From the NCBI GenBank assembly GCA_003020945.1, contig PXRU01000014.1, positions 1 through 58,846 of the forward strand: a stretch of 58,846 nucleotides of DNA, written 5' to 3'. The notes below the pieces were generated by a model that was not told the DNA's origin, searched no databases, and saw only the letters and a program-made list of their open reading frames with translations. Every line of letters starts with the position of its first letter. Position 1 is the stretch's first letter. Positions 36,988 through 46,365 of the stretch are shown in pieces. A program made the translations under genes and the position numbers. The DNA is from Halobacteriales archaeon QS_6_71_20. Lineage in GTDB: Archaea; Halobacteriota; Halobacteria; Halobacteriales; Haloferacaceae.

Positions 36988-37443
36988 TCACCCTCCGTCG
37001 GTGGGTTCGAACGTCACGGTAGTCAGGGTTCGGTCGAGGTGACACGCCTCGTGCGGCGGGTCGCCGTCGACCGAGGCGATGCGGTACTCCTCGTCGAAGC
37101 CGGCGCCCAGCGGCTCGCACAGCTCGTGGCTCGGGCAGTCGACGTGGGGACACGGCCCCTCCAGCTCCGTCGACGACCCGGCGTACGCGCCGCGGGAGGC
37201 GACGTTGGCGACGATCGTCGCCGGCTCCACCTCGACGGCGCGGACGCTCCCGTTCGCGTGGACCTCGCAGTCGAGCGCCTGCGTCCCGTCGCGGACGTCG
37301 GTCACCCGGTAGCGTCGCCCCTCCGTGAGGTTGAGACACTGCCCGCGGTACGGACAGCCCTCGCAGCCGCTCGCCTCCCCGCGATAGACGAACTCGGTTC
37401 CCTGCTCCGCGAGCGCGGTGCCGATGAGCGTGACGGTGGACAC
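36988..37443 (-). CDS. UPF0179 family protein
   Basis: 151-aa archaeal protein of unknown function (UPF0179). STVTLIGTALAEQGTEFVYR at the N-terminus, then a Cys cluster GCEGCPYRGQCLNLTEG and a second PCPHVDCPSHELCEPLG, suggesting a metal or iron-sulfur site. GTG at 37443 is chosen because the conserved region starts there; upstream residues (Pro/Arg/Asp-rich) look non-coding. It runs convergent with the 36228 gene. Confidence 0.85.
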   Translation of the reverse strand: MSTVTLIGTALAEQGTEFVYRGEASGCEGCPYRGQCLNLTEGRRYRVTDVRDGTQALDCEVHANGSVRAVEVEPATIVANVASRGAYAGSSTELEGPCPHVDCPSHELCEPLGAGFDEEYRIASVDGDPPHEACHLDRTLTTVTFEPTDGG

Positions 37444-37648
37444 ACACGAGCCGAGCGGCGCGGCGCTGTTAACGTCGTCGGCGACCCGGTCGGACTCCGT
37501 CGGCAACCCAGTCGGTCGTCTCGTCGGCGACATCGGACAGCCCCGAGCGCGTGAGCCGGCTCTCTCGCGTGCAAACCGGCTTCCTCGCGTGCGGACCGGC
37601 TCCCTCGTGTGCGGACCGCCTGCGCCGTTCGTCGCGGTCGTCGGGCGC

Positions 37649-38092
37649 TCAGTCGCCGCGGATCAGCGCGTCGAGTTCGTCGAGGTACGCCTCGCGGGGG
37701 ACCTGGTAGACGCCGCGGTAGTCGACCTCGCCGGCGGCGAACCGCTCGGTCACCTCCCGGAGTCCCGAGAGCGCCGTCGACCGGTCGTCGTACGTCCGCG
37801 ACTCCGCCTCCACCTCCGGCTCCAGGAAGAGGGTGACGTGCCACTCGTCGGTCTCGCGCTGGCCCGCGCCGGGCCGGTTCCGCCGGGAGCCGTTCGTGAG
37901 GTAGACGGTCGGGAGACACGGCGCCGGAAAGCGGTCGGCGTCGAACACGTCCGGGCGGTACACGACGATCGCGCGACCGTCCGAGCCGTCGGTCCACACG
38001 CGCCAGCCGTCCGGCAGCGCCTCGTCCGACAGCGCCGCGTCCCCCTCCGCTCCCGCCCCGCGCTCGCCGGCGCCGTCGCGCTCGTCGGTCAT
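37649..38092 (-). CDS. Haloarchaeal hypothetical protein, DUF5820-like
   Basis: 147-aa small acidic protein. After a low-complexity N-terminus come LPDGWRVWTDGSDGRAIVV, YRPDVFDADRFPAPCLPTVY, WHVTLFLEPEVEAESRTYD and GVYQVPREAYLDELDALI. I believe this is the haloarchaeal DUF5820 family, from memory of its pattern; function unknown. ATG at 38092 is chosen since a TTAGG-type box lies about 28 nt upstream. Divergent from the prkA operon. Confidence 0.75.
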   Translation of the reverse strand: MTDERDGAGERGAGAEGDAALSDEALPDGWRVWTDGSDGRAIVVYRPDVFDADRFPAPCLPTVYLTNGSRRNRPGAGQRETDEWHVTLFLEPEVEAESRTYDDRSTALSGLREVTERFAAGEVDYRGVYQVPREAYLDELDALIRGD

Positions 38093-38459
38093 ACCCGCGG
38101 GTGCGGGCTCCGGCCGCTTAGGCGACTCGCTCGGCGGCCGAGGCGACGCGGCGAGTCCGGGGACTTCCGGGCCGCCTGAACCTCTCGTCAGGGAGACCGA
38201 CCGGGGGAGGGGGCGACGGTACCGGCGGGTTTCGCCGTCAGATTTAACCGTGGTAACACCCACCACATGATATAGCCTCCGTCCGACCACGGGACGAGGG
38301 GCACGACCCACCGATCGCCCTCGCGACGAGTTCTGTCGGAGACGAGCAGTCGTCGGTCCCACGCGATCGCGTGACGCGACCGTCACGACGGGCCCGGCGC
38401 GCTGGCCGAGCGCGTGCGAGCGACCCGTCGCGGTCGTCCCCGCACACGTGGACACACAC
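38093..38459. other. Gene-free divergent promoter region of the prkA operon
   Basis: 367 bp without a plausible gene. It contains ATTTAA (38241-38247), an inverted repeat (38250-38266) and GATATAG (about 38269), then some 190 bp of untranslated leader rich in Cys/Arg-type shadows only. The leader is unusually long for haloarchaea, where most mRNAs are leaderless. Confidence 0.55.
38241..38266 (+). promoter_or_regulatory. TATA box with overlapping operator-like inverted repeat
   Basis: GATTTAACC (38241-38249) is followed by GTGGT-AACACCC-ACCAC (38250-38266), an inverted repeat placed between TATA box and the predicted transcription start. That is where archaeal repressors commonly bind. Target of control would be the prkA-prkA-yeaH-spoVR operon. 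Confidence 0.45.
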
Positions 38460-40574
38460 ATGAGCGACCAGACAGATAACGCGAACCGGACCGCACCGGG
38501 GGAGGCGTCGGGCGCACACACGCTCGCGGAGCTCAGCCGCGAGTATCAACGATCGGTCCCCGAGGACCTACGGGAGGCGAAGCCGTTCGACTGGTACCTC
38601 CGGGAGGTGACCGCCGACCCGCGGATCGCGCGCAACGCCCACCAGCGCGTCGCCGACATGTTCGACAACTACGGCACGCGCTACGACGAGGACGCGGGCG
38701 TCGTGGAGTACCTCATGGCCTCGGAGGACCCGATCCACGACGGCGAGAACACGTTCTACGGCCGGGAGGTCCACGAGTCGATCCACGAGTTCGTCAACAA
38801 GGTGAAGTCGGGCGCCCGCGGACTCGGGCCCGAAAAGCGGATCAAGCTCCTGCTGGGGCCGGTCGGCTCGGGCAAGAGCCACTTCGACTGGCTCGTGCGG
38901 CGGTACTTCGAGGACTACACCCGGAGCGACGACGGGCGGATGTACACGTTCCGGTGGACGGACCTGTGCTCGGTGATCGACGACCAGGACCCCGCCGACG
39001 ACACCGTCCGCTCGGCGATGAACCAGGACCCGCTCGTGTTGCTCCCGCAGGAGCAGCGCGACGAGGTGATCGCGGAGCTGAACGGGGCGCTCGACGCCCC
39101 GTACACGATCCGCAACGAGCAGAGTCTCGACCCCGCGTCGGGCTTCTACATGGACGAGCTGCTGGCCCACTACGAGGACGACCTCCAGGCGGTACTCGAG
39201 AACCACGTCGAGGTCGTCCGCCTCGTCGCCGACGAGAACCAGCGTCGCTGCATCGAGACGTTCGAGCCGAAGGACAAGAAGAACCAGGACGAGACCGAGC
39301 TCACCGGCGACGTCAACTACTCGAAGCTCGCGGTGTACGGCGAGAACGACCCGCGGGCGTTCGACTACGCCGGGGCCTTTTGCAACGCCAACCGCGGCGT
39401 CTTCTCCGGCGAGGAGCTGCTGAAGCTCCAGCGGGAGTTCCTCTACGACTTCCTCCACGCCTCCCAGGAGCAGACGATCAAGCCGCGCAACAACCCGCGG
39501 ATCGACATCGACCAGGTGATCGTCGGCCGGACGAACATGCCCGAGTACCGCGACAAGAAGGGCGACGAGAAGATGGAGGCGTTCAACGACCGCACCAAGC
39601 GGATCGACTACCCGTACGTCCTGGAGTACGGCGAGGAGGCGGAGATATACCGGAAGATGCTCCGGAACGCCGACGTTCCCGACATCCACATCGAGCCGCA
39701 CGCGATGGAGATGGCGGGGCTGTTCGGCGTGCTCACCCGGATCGAGGAGCCGACCGACGAGTCGATCGGGCTGGTCCAGAAGGCGAAAGGGTACAACGGC
39801 GAGATCGACGAGACCGACGAGATCGACGAGCGGAAGCTCCGCGAGAACGGCGACCAGGTCGCCGACATCGCCGAGGGGATGGAGGGCGTCTCCGCCCGCT
39901 TCATCGGCGACGAGATCGCCGAGGCGATCATGGACTCCCGGCACCGCGACCGGGGGTACCTCTCGCCGCTTGCGGTGTTCAAACACTTCGAGAGCAACCT
40001 CGAGAACCACGGCTCGATCCCCGAGGAGAAGCTGGACACCTACCACCGCTTCCTCGAGCTGGTCCGCGAGGAGTACAAGGAGCGCGCGATCGAGGACGTC
40101 CGCCACGCGCTGGCGTACGACCTCGACGAGATCCGCCGGCAGGGCGAGAAGTACATGGACCACGTGATGGCGTACATCGACGACACCACCGTCGAGGACG
40201 ACCTCACCGGGCGCGAGCAGGAGCCCGACGAGACGTTCCTGCGCTCGGTCGAGGAGAAGCTGGAGGTGCCCAGCGACCGGAAGGACGACTTCCGCCAGGA
40301 GGTCGCCAACTGGGTGAGTCGCCGCGCCCGCGAGGGGTCGAGCTTCGATCCCCAGGAGAACGACCGGCTGCGCCGCGCGCTGGAGCGGAAGCTGTGGGAG
40401 GACAAGAAACACAACATCAACTTTTCCGCGCTGGTGTCGGCCGGGGAGCTCGACGACGACGAGCGCTCGGCGTGGGTCGGCGCGCTGGAGGACCAGGGCT
40501 ACTCCGCGGAGGGCGCCCGCGAGGTGCTGGAGTTCGCCGGCGCGGAGGTGGCCAAAAGCGAGCTCGAGGACTGA
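38460..40574 (+). CDS. prkA: PrkA family serine protein kinase (first copy)
   Basis: 704-aa AAA+/kinase protein of the PrkA (YeaG) family, linked to starvation and stationary-phase responses in bacteria. N-terminal AAA+ PrkA domain with Walker A LLGPVGSGKSHFDWL (about 133-140), VIVGRTNMPEYRDKKGDEKM and FNDRTKRIDYPYVLEYGEEA EIYRKML (given in two parts). The C-terminal kinase domain follows with FKHFESNLENHGSIPEEKLD and helical end DDERSAWVGALEDQGYSAEG. ATG at 38460 (MSDQTDN) is chosen over the GTG 12 bp earlier. It leads a four-gene operon. Only 1 bp separates it from the next prkA paralogue. Confidence 0.93.
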   Translation: MSDQTDNANRTAPGEASGAHTLAELSREYQRSVPEDLREAKPFDWYLREVTADPRIARNAHQRVADMFDNYGTRYDEDAGVVEYLMASEDPIHDGENTFYGREVHESIHEFVNKVKSGARGLGPEKRIKLLLGPVGSGKSHFDWLVRRYFEDYTRSDDGRMYTFRWTDLCSVIDDQDPADDTVRSAMNQDPLVLLPQEQRDEVIAELNGALDAPYTIRNEQSLDPASGFYMDELLAHYEDDLQAVLENHVEVVRLVADENQRRCIETFEPKDKKNQDETELTGDVNYSKLAVYGENDPRAFDYAGAFCNANRGVFSGEELLKLQREFLYDFLHASQEQTIKPRNNPRIDIDQVIVGRTNMPEYRDKKGDEKMEAFNDRTKRIDYPYVLEYGEEAEIYRKMLRNADVPDIHIEPHAMEMAGLFGVLTRIEEPTDESIGLVQKAKGYNGEIDETDEIDERKLRENGDQVADIAEGMEGVSARFIGDEIAEAIMDSRHRDRGYLSPLAVFKHFESNLENHGSIPEEKLDTYHRFLELVREEYKERAIEDVRHALAYDLDEIRRQGEKYMDHVMAYIDDTTVEDDLTGREQEPDETFLRSVEEKLEVPSDRKDDFRQEVANWVSRRAREGSSFDPQENDRLRRALERKLWEDKKHNINFSALVSAGELDDDERSAWVGALEDQGYSAEGAREVLEFAGAEVAKSELED

Positions 40575-40575
40575 G

Positions 40576-42867
40576 ATGTCCGACACCGACTACCTCGCGC
40601 GCGCCGACGAGGCGCTGGAGGGGGCCTACGAGCCGCCGCGCTCGCTGTCGGCGTTCCTGGAGCTGGCGTTCGAGCGCCCCGCCGCCGCGAGCCACGCCGC
40701 GAAGTACGTCCTCTCGGCGATCGAGTCGATGGGGACCCGGACCGTCGTCGAGGAGGGGACCGAGCGGGAGCGCTACCGCTTCTTCGACGACCCCGCCAAC
40801 GACGGCGAGCACGCGGTGCTCGGCAACACCGGCGTGCTCAACGCCTTCGTCGACGACCTCCGCACGGTCGCGGCCGGCCGCGGGAAAGAGGAGAAGATCC
40901 ACTGGTTCGACGGCCCCACGGCGACCGGGAAGTCCGAGCTGAAGCGCTGTCTCGTCAACGGGCTGCGCGCGTACTCCAAGACGGAGGCGGGACGCCGCTA
41001 CACCGTCGAGTGGAACATCTCCGCCACCGGCGACGAGCGGGGGCTCAGCTACGCCGCCGACGACGACGCCGAGGACGACTGGTACGAGTCGCCGGTGCAG
41101 ACGAACCCCCTCTCGGTGTTCCCGCCCGACGTGCGCGCGGAGCTGGTGGCGGCGCTCAACGCCGAACACGACGACCACATCCCCATCCGGGCGGAGGCGG
41201 ATCTCGACCCGTTCAGCCGCGAGGCGTTCGACGAGCTTGAGGAGCGGTACCGCCGCGCCGGCCGCCGGGACCTGTTCTCGGCGGCGACGGACCGCAGACA
41301 CCTCCGGGTGAAAAACTACGTCGTCGACGTCGGAAAGGGGATCGGAGTGCTTCACGCCGAGGACGACGGCTCCCCGAAGGAGCGGCTCGTCGGCTCGTGG
41401 ATGCCGGGGATGCTCCGCGAGCTCGACAGCCGCGGCCGGAAGGACCCGCGGGCGTTCAGCTACGACGGCGTTCTCTCGCAGGGGAACGGCCTGCTCACCG
41501 TCGTCGAGGACGCCAGCCAGCACGCCGACCTCCTCCGGAAGCTGTTGAACGTGCCCGACGAGAAGCGGGTGAAGCTCGACAAGGGAATCGGGATGGACCT
41601 GGACACGCAGCTGGTCGTCATCTCGAACCCCGACCTCGACGCCGAGCTGGAGCAGTTCGCCGACCGCAACGACCGCGACCCCCTGAAGGCGCTGAAGCGC
41701 CGCCTCGACCGCCACGAGTTCCGTTATCTCACCAGCGTCAGCCTGGAGACGGAGCTGATCCACCGCGAGCTCACCGACGAGACGAGCGTGTGGGCCGGCG
41801 AGGTCGACGCCGCGGAGCCGGAGGCGGCCCACGACGAGCTGCGCGAGCGGATGGCGGCGCCGCTGACGGTGCGGATGCGCGACGACCGCGGGGGGCTGCG
41901 CGAGCGCGAACTGGCGCCGCACGCGCTGGAGGCGGCCGCGATGTACGCGGTCGTCACCCGGCTCGACGCCGAGGAGCTCCCCGACACGATCGGGCTGGTC
42001 GACAAGGCGCTGCTGTTCGACCGCGGGGCGATCCGCGACGGCGAGGAGCGCATCGAAAGCGACGAGTTCGAGTTCGACGGCGACGACGGCGCCCACGGGA
42101 TCCCGGTGACGTACACCCGCGACACGGTCGCGGACCTCCTCCACGGCGACACCGACCGCACCCACCCGGAGCTTCCCGTCGAGGACGTGATCACGCCGGA
42201 GGACGTGCTCCACGCGATGGCGGAGGGGCTGGCGACGGCGCCGGTGTTCTCGCGGGCGGAGGTCGCCGAGTACGAAACCCGGCTGGCGGCGGTGAAAAGC
42301 CACGCGTTCGAGCTCCAGGAGGCGGACGTGCTCGACGCGGTGCTTGCGGACAAAGGGGTCCCCGAGGAGACTGTCGCCGAGTACGTCGAGCACGTGTTCG
42401 CGTGGGACGCCGACGGCCAGGTCGACACCGACCGCGGGACGGTCGACCCCGACCCGCTGCTGATGAAGGTGTTCGAGACGGAGCACCTCGGCCGTTTCGA
42501 CGACGACGACTACCTCGGCAACGAGCCCGGCGAGGCCGTCGAGCGGTTCCGCGAGGAAACGGTGATCACGGCGCTGAACCGCTACGCCTGGGAGCACCGC
42601 GACGACGAGTTCTCCGTCGCCGACGTCGACCTCTCGACGGTGCCGGTGATCCGCGCGGTGCTGGAGGCGCACTCCTGGGAGGACGTCCGCCGCATCCACG
42701 AGGACCTCGACCCGGCCCAGTGGGACGACCCGCCGACGGACACGGAGACGGCGCGCGTGAAGGCCCGCACCGTCGAACACATGACGACCGAACAGGGGTA
42801 CAGCGAGGCGTCGGCCGAGCTGGCCAGCAGACACGTGATGCGCGAGGTGAAGGGCGGATGGGACTGA
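40576..42867 (+). CDS. prkA: PrkA family serine protein kinase (second, divergent copy)
   Basis: 763 aa. Same family as the preceding gene but strongly diverged: [19 protein letters not shown] as Walker A (about 113-120), [39 protein letters not shown], and [17 protein letters not shown] in place of VGRTNMPEY. A C-terminal kinase-like region ends [20 protein letters not shown], similar to the end of the first copy. Two adjacent PrkA paralogues probably form a hetero-complex or a cascade (inference). The stop overlaps the following gene by 10 bp. Confidence 0.9.
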   Translation: MSDTDYLARADEALEGAYEPPRSLSAFLELAFERPAAASHAAKYVLSAIESMGTRTVVEEGTERERYRFFDDPANDGEHAVLGNTGVLNAFVDDLRTVAAGRGKEEKIHWFDGPTATGKSELKRCLVNGLRAYSKTEAGRRYTVEWNISATGDERGLSYAADDDAEDDWYESPVQTNPLSVFPPDVRAELVAALNAEHDDHIPIRAEADLDPFSREAFDELEERYRRAGRRDLFSAATDRRHLRVKNYVVDVGKGIGVLHAEDDGSPKERLVGSWMPGMLRELDSRGRKDPRAFSYDGVLSQGNGLLTVVEDASQHADLLRKLLNVPDEKRVKLDKGIGMDLDTQLVVISNPDLDAELEQFADRNDRDPLKALKRRLDRHEFRYLTSVSLETELIHRELTDETSVWAGEVDAAEPEAAHDELRERMAAPLTVRMRDDRGGLRERELAPHALEAAAMYAVVTRLDAEELPDTIGLVDKALLFDRGAIRDGEERIESDEFEFDGDDGAHGIPVTYTRDTVADLLHGDTDRTHPELPVEDVITPEDVLHAMAEGLATAPVFSRAEVAEYETRLAAVKSHAFELQEADVLDAVLADKGVPEETVAEYVEHVFAWDADGQVDTDRGTVDPDPLLMKVFETEHLGRFDDDDYLGNEPGEAVERFREETVITALNRYAWEHRDDEFSVADVDLSTVPVIRAVLEAHSWEDVRRIHEDLDPAQWDDPPTDTETARVKARTVEHMTTEQGYSEASAELASRHVMREVKGGWD

Positions 42868-44189
42868 GGGAGGACCTCGAACGGTTCCGGGAGATCGGCG
42901 AGCAGCGTCGGCCGGACCTCTCGGAGTTCATCCGCGAGGGCGACCTCTCGGGCTCCTCCCGGGACAACGTCCGGATCCCGGTGAAGCTGGTCGACCTCCC
43001 CGCCTTCGAGTACGACCGCCGCGACATGGGCGGCGTCGGCCAGGGCGGCGAGGGGACGCCGGAGCCGGGCCGGCCCGTCGACGTGCCCGGCGACCCGGAG
43101 GACGGCGACGGCGACGGCGACGAGGACGGCGAGCCCGGCGAGGAGGGGGGCGAGCACGGCTACTACGAGATGGACCCAGAGGAGTTCGCCCGCGAGCTCG
43201 ACGAGGAGCTGGGGCTGGATCTCGACCCGAAGGGGAAGCGGGTCGTCGAGGAGATCGAGGGCGACTACACCGAGCTGGCCCGCGCGGGGCCGAACTCGAC
43301 GCTCGACTTCGAGCAGCTGTTCAAGCGCGGCCTCAAGCGGAAGCTCGCCACCGACTTCGACGAGTCGTACGTCCGGGAGGCGTGCCGGGTCGCCGGCGCG
43401 GACGCCCGCGACGTGTTCGAGTACTGCCGCGAGGAGCACGTGCTCGTCTCGCTGGCGTGGATCCGCGAGGCGTTCGACGAGATACGGCGGGAGGGCGTTT
43501 CGCTCGGTGAGTACGACTCCTTCGAGGCGTTCGAGGCGCGCGTCGAGCGCGACCCGATCTCCGCGCGGATCCGCCGGGACGGCCTCCGGGACGTCCCCTT
43601 CCGGCGGGAGGACGAGCGCTACCGCCAGCCGGAGGTGGTCGAGAAGCGCCAGAAGAACGTCGTCGTGGTCAACATCCGCGACGTCTCCGGCTCGATGCGC
43701 AAGACCAAGCGTGAGCTGGTCGAGCGGACGTTCACGCCGCTGGACTGGTATCTCACCGGGAAATACGACGAGGCGGAGTTCCGCTACGTCGCCCACGACG
43801 CCGAGGCGTGGGAGGTCGAGCGCGGGGAGTTCTTCGGCATCCGCTCGGGCGGGGGGACCCGCATCTCCAGCGCCTACGAGCTGGCCGCGGAGGTCCTCGA
43901 GGAGTACCCGTTCGCGGAGTGGAACCGCTACGTGTTCGCCGCCGGCGACTCGGAGAACTCCAGCAACGACACCGTCGAGAACGTCGTCCCGATGATGCGG
44001 GAGATCGATGCCAACCTCCACGCGTACGTGGAGACGCAGCCCGGCGGCAACGCGATCAACGCCACCCACGCCGAGGAGGTGGAACAGGAGCTGGCCGACC
44101 GCGACAACGTCGTCGTCGCGCGCGTCGGCGGCCCCGACGATGTGACCGACGCCATCGAGCGGATCCTCTCGACGGAGGACGACACCTGA
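42858..44189 (+). CDS. yeaH: YeaH/YhbH family protein (UPF0229) with VWA-like domain
   Basis: 443-aa partner protein of PrkA kinases. N-terminal [20 protein letters not shown]; an acidic Gly/Asp-rich linker (about 60-100); then a von Willebrand A-like domain with the MIDAS motif [15 protein letters not shown] (about 272-280), [20 protein letters not shown] and [17 protein letters not shown]. In Escherichia coli yeaH follows yeaG and the same order holds here, so it probably scaffolds or is phosphorylated by PrkA. Starts inside the end of the second prkA, 1 bp before spoVR. Confidence 0.93.
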   Translation: MGLREDLERFREIGEQRRPDLSEFIREGDLSGSSRDNVRIPVKLVDLPAFEYDRRDMGGVGQGGEGTPEPGRPVDVPGDPEDGDGDGDEDGEPGEEGGEHGYYEMDPEEFARELDEELGLDLDPKGKRVVEEIEGDYTELARAGPNSTLDFEQLFKRGLKRKLATDFDESYVREACRVAGADARDVFEYCREEHVLVSLAWIREAFDEIRREGVSLGEYDSFEAFEARVERDPISARIRRDGLRDVPFRREDERYRQPEVVEKRQKNVVVVNIRDVSGSMRKTKRELVERTFTPLDWYLTGKYDEAEFRYVAHDAEAWEVERGEFFGIRSGGGTRISSAYELAAEVLEEYPFAEWNRYVFAAGDSENSSNDTVENVVPMMREIDANLHAYVETQPGGNAINATHAEEVEQELADRDNVVVARVGGPDDVTDAIERILSTEDDT

Positions 44190-44190
44190 C

Positions 44191-46182
44191 ATGATTCACG
44201 ACGACAGGATCGCGACCCGACGCGTCGCCGCGGAACTGGAGGAGCCCGCCGAGCGGGCCGGACAGCTGGCCGAGAAGCTGGGCCTCCGGCCGTATCCGGT
44301 GAACTACTGGGTCGTGACCCACGAGGAGATGAACGAGCTCATCGCCTACGACGGGTTCCAGACGCGGTACCCGCACTGGCGGTGGGGGATGAAGTACGAC
44401 CGCCAGCGCAAGCAGGACACCTTCGGGATGGGGAAGGCGTTCGAGATCGTCAACAACGACAACCCCTGTCACGCGTTCCTGCAGGAGTCGAACACCCCCG
44501 CAGACCAGAAGGCGGTGATCACCCACGTCGAGGCGCACGCGGACTTCTTCCGCAACAACCAGTGGTTCGGCCGCTTCGCCGGCGAGCGGGAGGACCCGGA
44601 CGCGGCGGCGATGCTGGAGCAGCACGCCGAGACGGTCGGCGAGTACGCCGCCGACCCGGAGATCGACCGCGGCGAGGTGGAGCGGCTGATCGACGCGGTG
44701 CTTTGCGTCGAGGACACGATCGACCAGCACCGCGCGCTCGCGGCCGAGCGGGGCGACGACGCCGAGATCGACGAGGAGATCGCCGACATCGAGGAGCGGC
44801 TCGACCGGCTCGGCCTCTCGACGGAGGTGCGCGACCAGGTGTTCGACGAGGAGTGGGTCGACGAGCAGCGCGAGGGGGAAGGGCTCGCCGAGCCGCGCCC
44901 CGACGTGCTCTCGTACCTCCGCGAGCACGGCAAGCGCTTCGACGACGAGGAGGGGAAGGCCGTCGACCGCGAGCCGTGGATGGACGACGTCATCGAGATC
45001 CTCCGGCGGGAGGCGTACTACTTCGCGCCCCAGAAGATGACGAAGGTGATGAACGAGGGGTGGGCCAGTTTCCACGAGTCGCTGATGATGGGCGACGAGC
45101 GCTTCGCCGGCGACGACGAGTTCCTCACGTACGCCGACCACATGTCCCGGGTCCTCGACTCGTCCGGGCTGAACCCCTACTCGCTGGGGCTGGCGATCTG
45201 GCAGTACGTCGAGAACAGCGCCAACCGCCGCGAGGTCGTCGACCGCCTGCTGCGCGTCGAGGGGGTGACGTGGCGCAACTTCCACGACGTGGTCGACTTC
45301 GAGACGGTCGCGGACCTGCTGGAGCCGGATCCCGAGATCGCCGGCCTCACGGCCGACAGCCTCGACCGACTCGACCCGGACGACCCGCGGGTGGACGCCG
45401 ACGCCCTCGCTCGGGCGCGCGAGGGCGATCTCGACGTCGACGCGTACCCGTGGGCGGTGCTCACCTACGAGGGGCTGTGCGAGCGGCACTTCTCGCTGGC
45501 CAAGCCCGCCAACCGGGGGTTCCTCGAACGCATCGACCGGACGGAGCTGGAGCGGCGCGCCCGCTACATGTTCGACGACGAGCGCTACCCGGACGTGGAG
45601 TCGGCGCTCGCGGACGTCGACTACGGCGCCGGCTGGGAGCGGATGCGGGAGGTGCGCGAGAGCCACAACGACGTGACGTTCATCGACGAGTTCCTCACCG
45701 AGGAGTTCGTCGTCGAGGGGAACTACTTCACCTACGAGTACTCCGAGGCCGCCGAGGGGTACCGCGTCGCCTCGACGGACCCCGACGACGTGAAACGGAA
45801 GCTGCTGCTCCGGTTCACCAACTTCGGGAAGCCCACGATCGCGGCGTACGACGGCAACTACGCCAACCGCGGGGAGCTCCTCCTGGGCCACCGATACAAC
45901 GGCGTCGCGCTCGACCTCGAACAGGCGAAACAGACGCTGGAGCGCGTGTTCGAGCTGTGGGGTCGCCCCGTCAACCTCGCGACCGTGGTCACGGAGTACG
46001 ACGACCACGAACTGGAGGTGGCGCGGCGTCGCGGCCGCGAGCCGACCGGCGAGGAGACCGCGATCCGGCTCCGGTACGACGGCGACTCCGTGGAGCGGCA
46101 CGCGCTGGAGCCGGAGCTGGCCGAGCGGATCGCGGCCGACGACGTCGACTACGACACCAAGCCCGACGAGTGGCTGGCCTGA
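44191..46182 (+). CDS. spoVR: SpoVR family protein (YcgB)
   Basis: 663-aa member of the SpoVR/YcgB family, which in bacteria works with the PrkA-YeaH pair in stress and sporulation-related roles; biochemical activity unknown. LGLRPYPVNYWVVTHEEMNE, YPHWRWGMKYDRQRKQDTFG, NNDNPCHAFLQESNTPADQK, VTHVEAHADFF-type His-rich segment (ITHVEAHADFFRNNQWF), and EGWASFHESLMMGDERF are the family hallmarks and contain several His/Glu that could bind metal. Final gene of the operon, 1 bp after yeaH. Longer than the ~510-aa bacterial proteins through a C-terminal extension. Confidence 0.95.
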   Translation: MIHDDRIATRRVAAELEEPAERAGQLAEKLGLRPYPVNYWVVTHEEMNELIAYDGFQTRYPHWRWGMKYDRQRKQDTFGMGKAFEIVNNDNPCHAFLQESNTPADQKAVITHVEAHADFFRNNQWFGRFAGEREDPDAAAMLEQHAETVGEYAADPEIDRGEVERLIDAVLCVEDTIDQHRALAAERGDDAEIDEEIADIEERLDRLGLSTEVRDQVFDEEWVDEQREGEGLAEPRPDVLSYLREHGKRFDDEEGKAVDREPWMDDVIEILRREAYYFAPQKMTKVMNEGWASFHESLMMGDERFAGDDEFLTYADHMSRVLDSSGLNPYSLGLAIWQYVENSANRREVVDRLLRVEGVTWRNFHDVVDFETVADLLEPDPEIAGLTADSLDRLDPDDPRVDADALARAREGDLDVDAYPWAVLTYEGLCERHFSLAKPANRGFLERIDRTELERRARYMFDDERYPDVESALADVDYGAGWERMREVRESHNDVTFIDEFLTEEFVVEGNYFTYEYSEAAEGYRVASTDPDDVKRKLLLRFTNFGKPTIAAYDGNYANRGELLLGHRYNGVALDLEQAKQTLERVFELWGRPVNLATVVTEYDDHELEVARRRGREPTGEETAIRLRYDGDSVERHALEPELAERIAADDVDYDTKPDEWLA

Positions 46183-46365
46183 GGCGTCGCCCGCGCGGGT
46201 GATCCTCGCCCGCGTGACCGTTCTCGCTCGCGCGCACCCGAACCCCGCGCCGACGCTCGTCGGTCGGCCGGCCCGCCGCCCGTCGACCCCCATCGCGCCG
46301 AACGCGGAGTCGGATCCGCCGCCTCGGTGGACGAGTTCAAGTCCGTCGCGCCCGTGGTACGTTCG

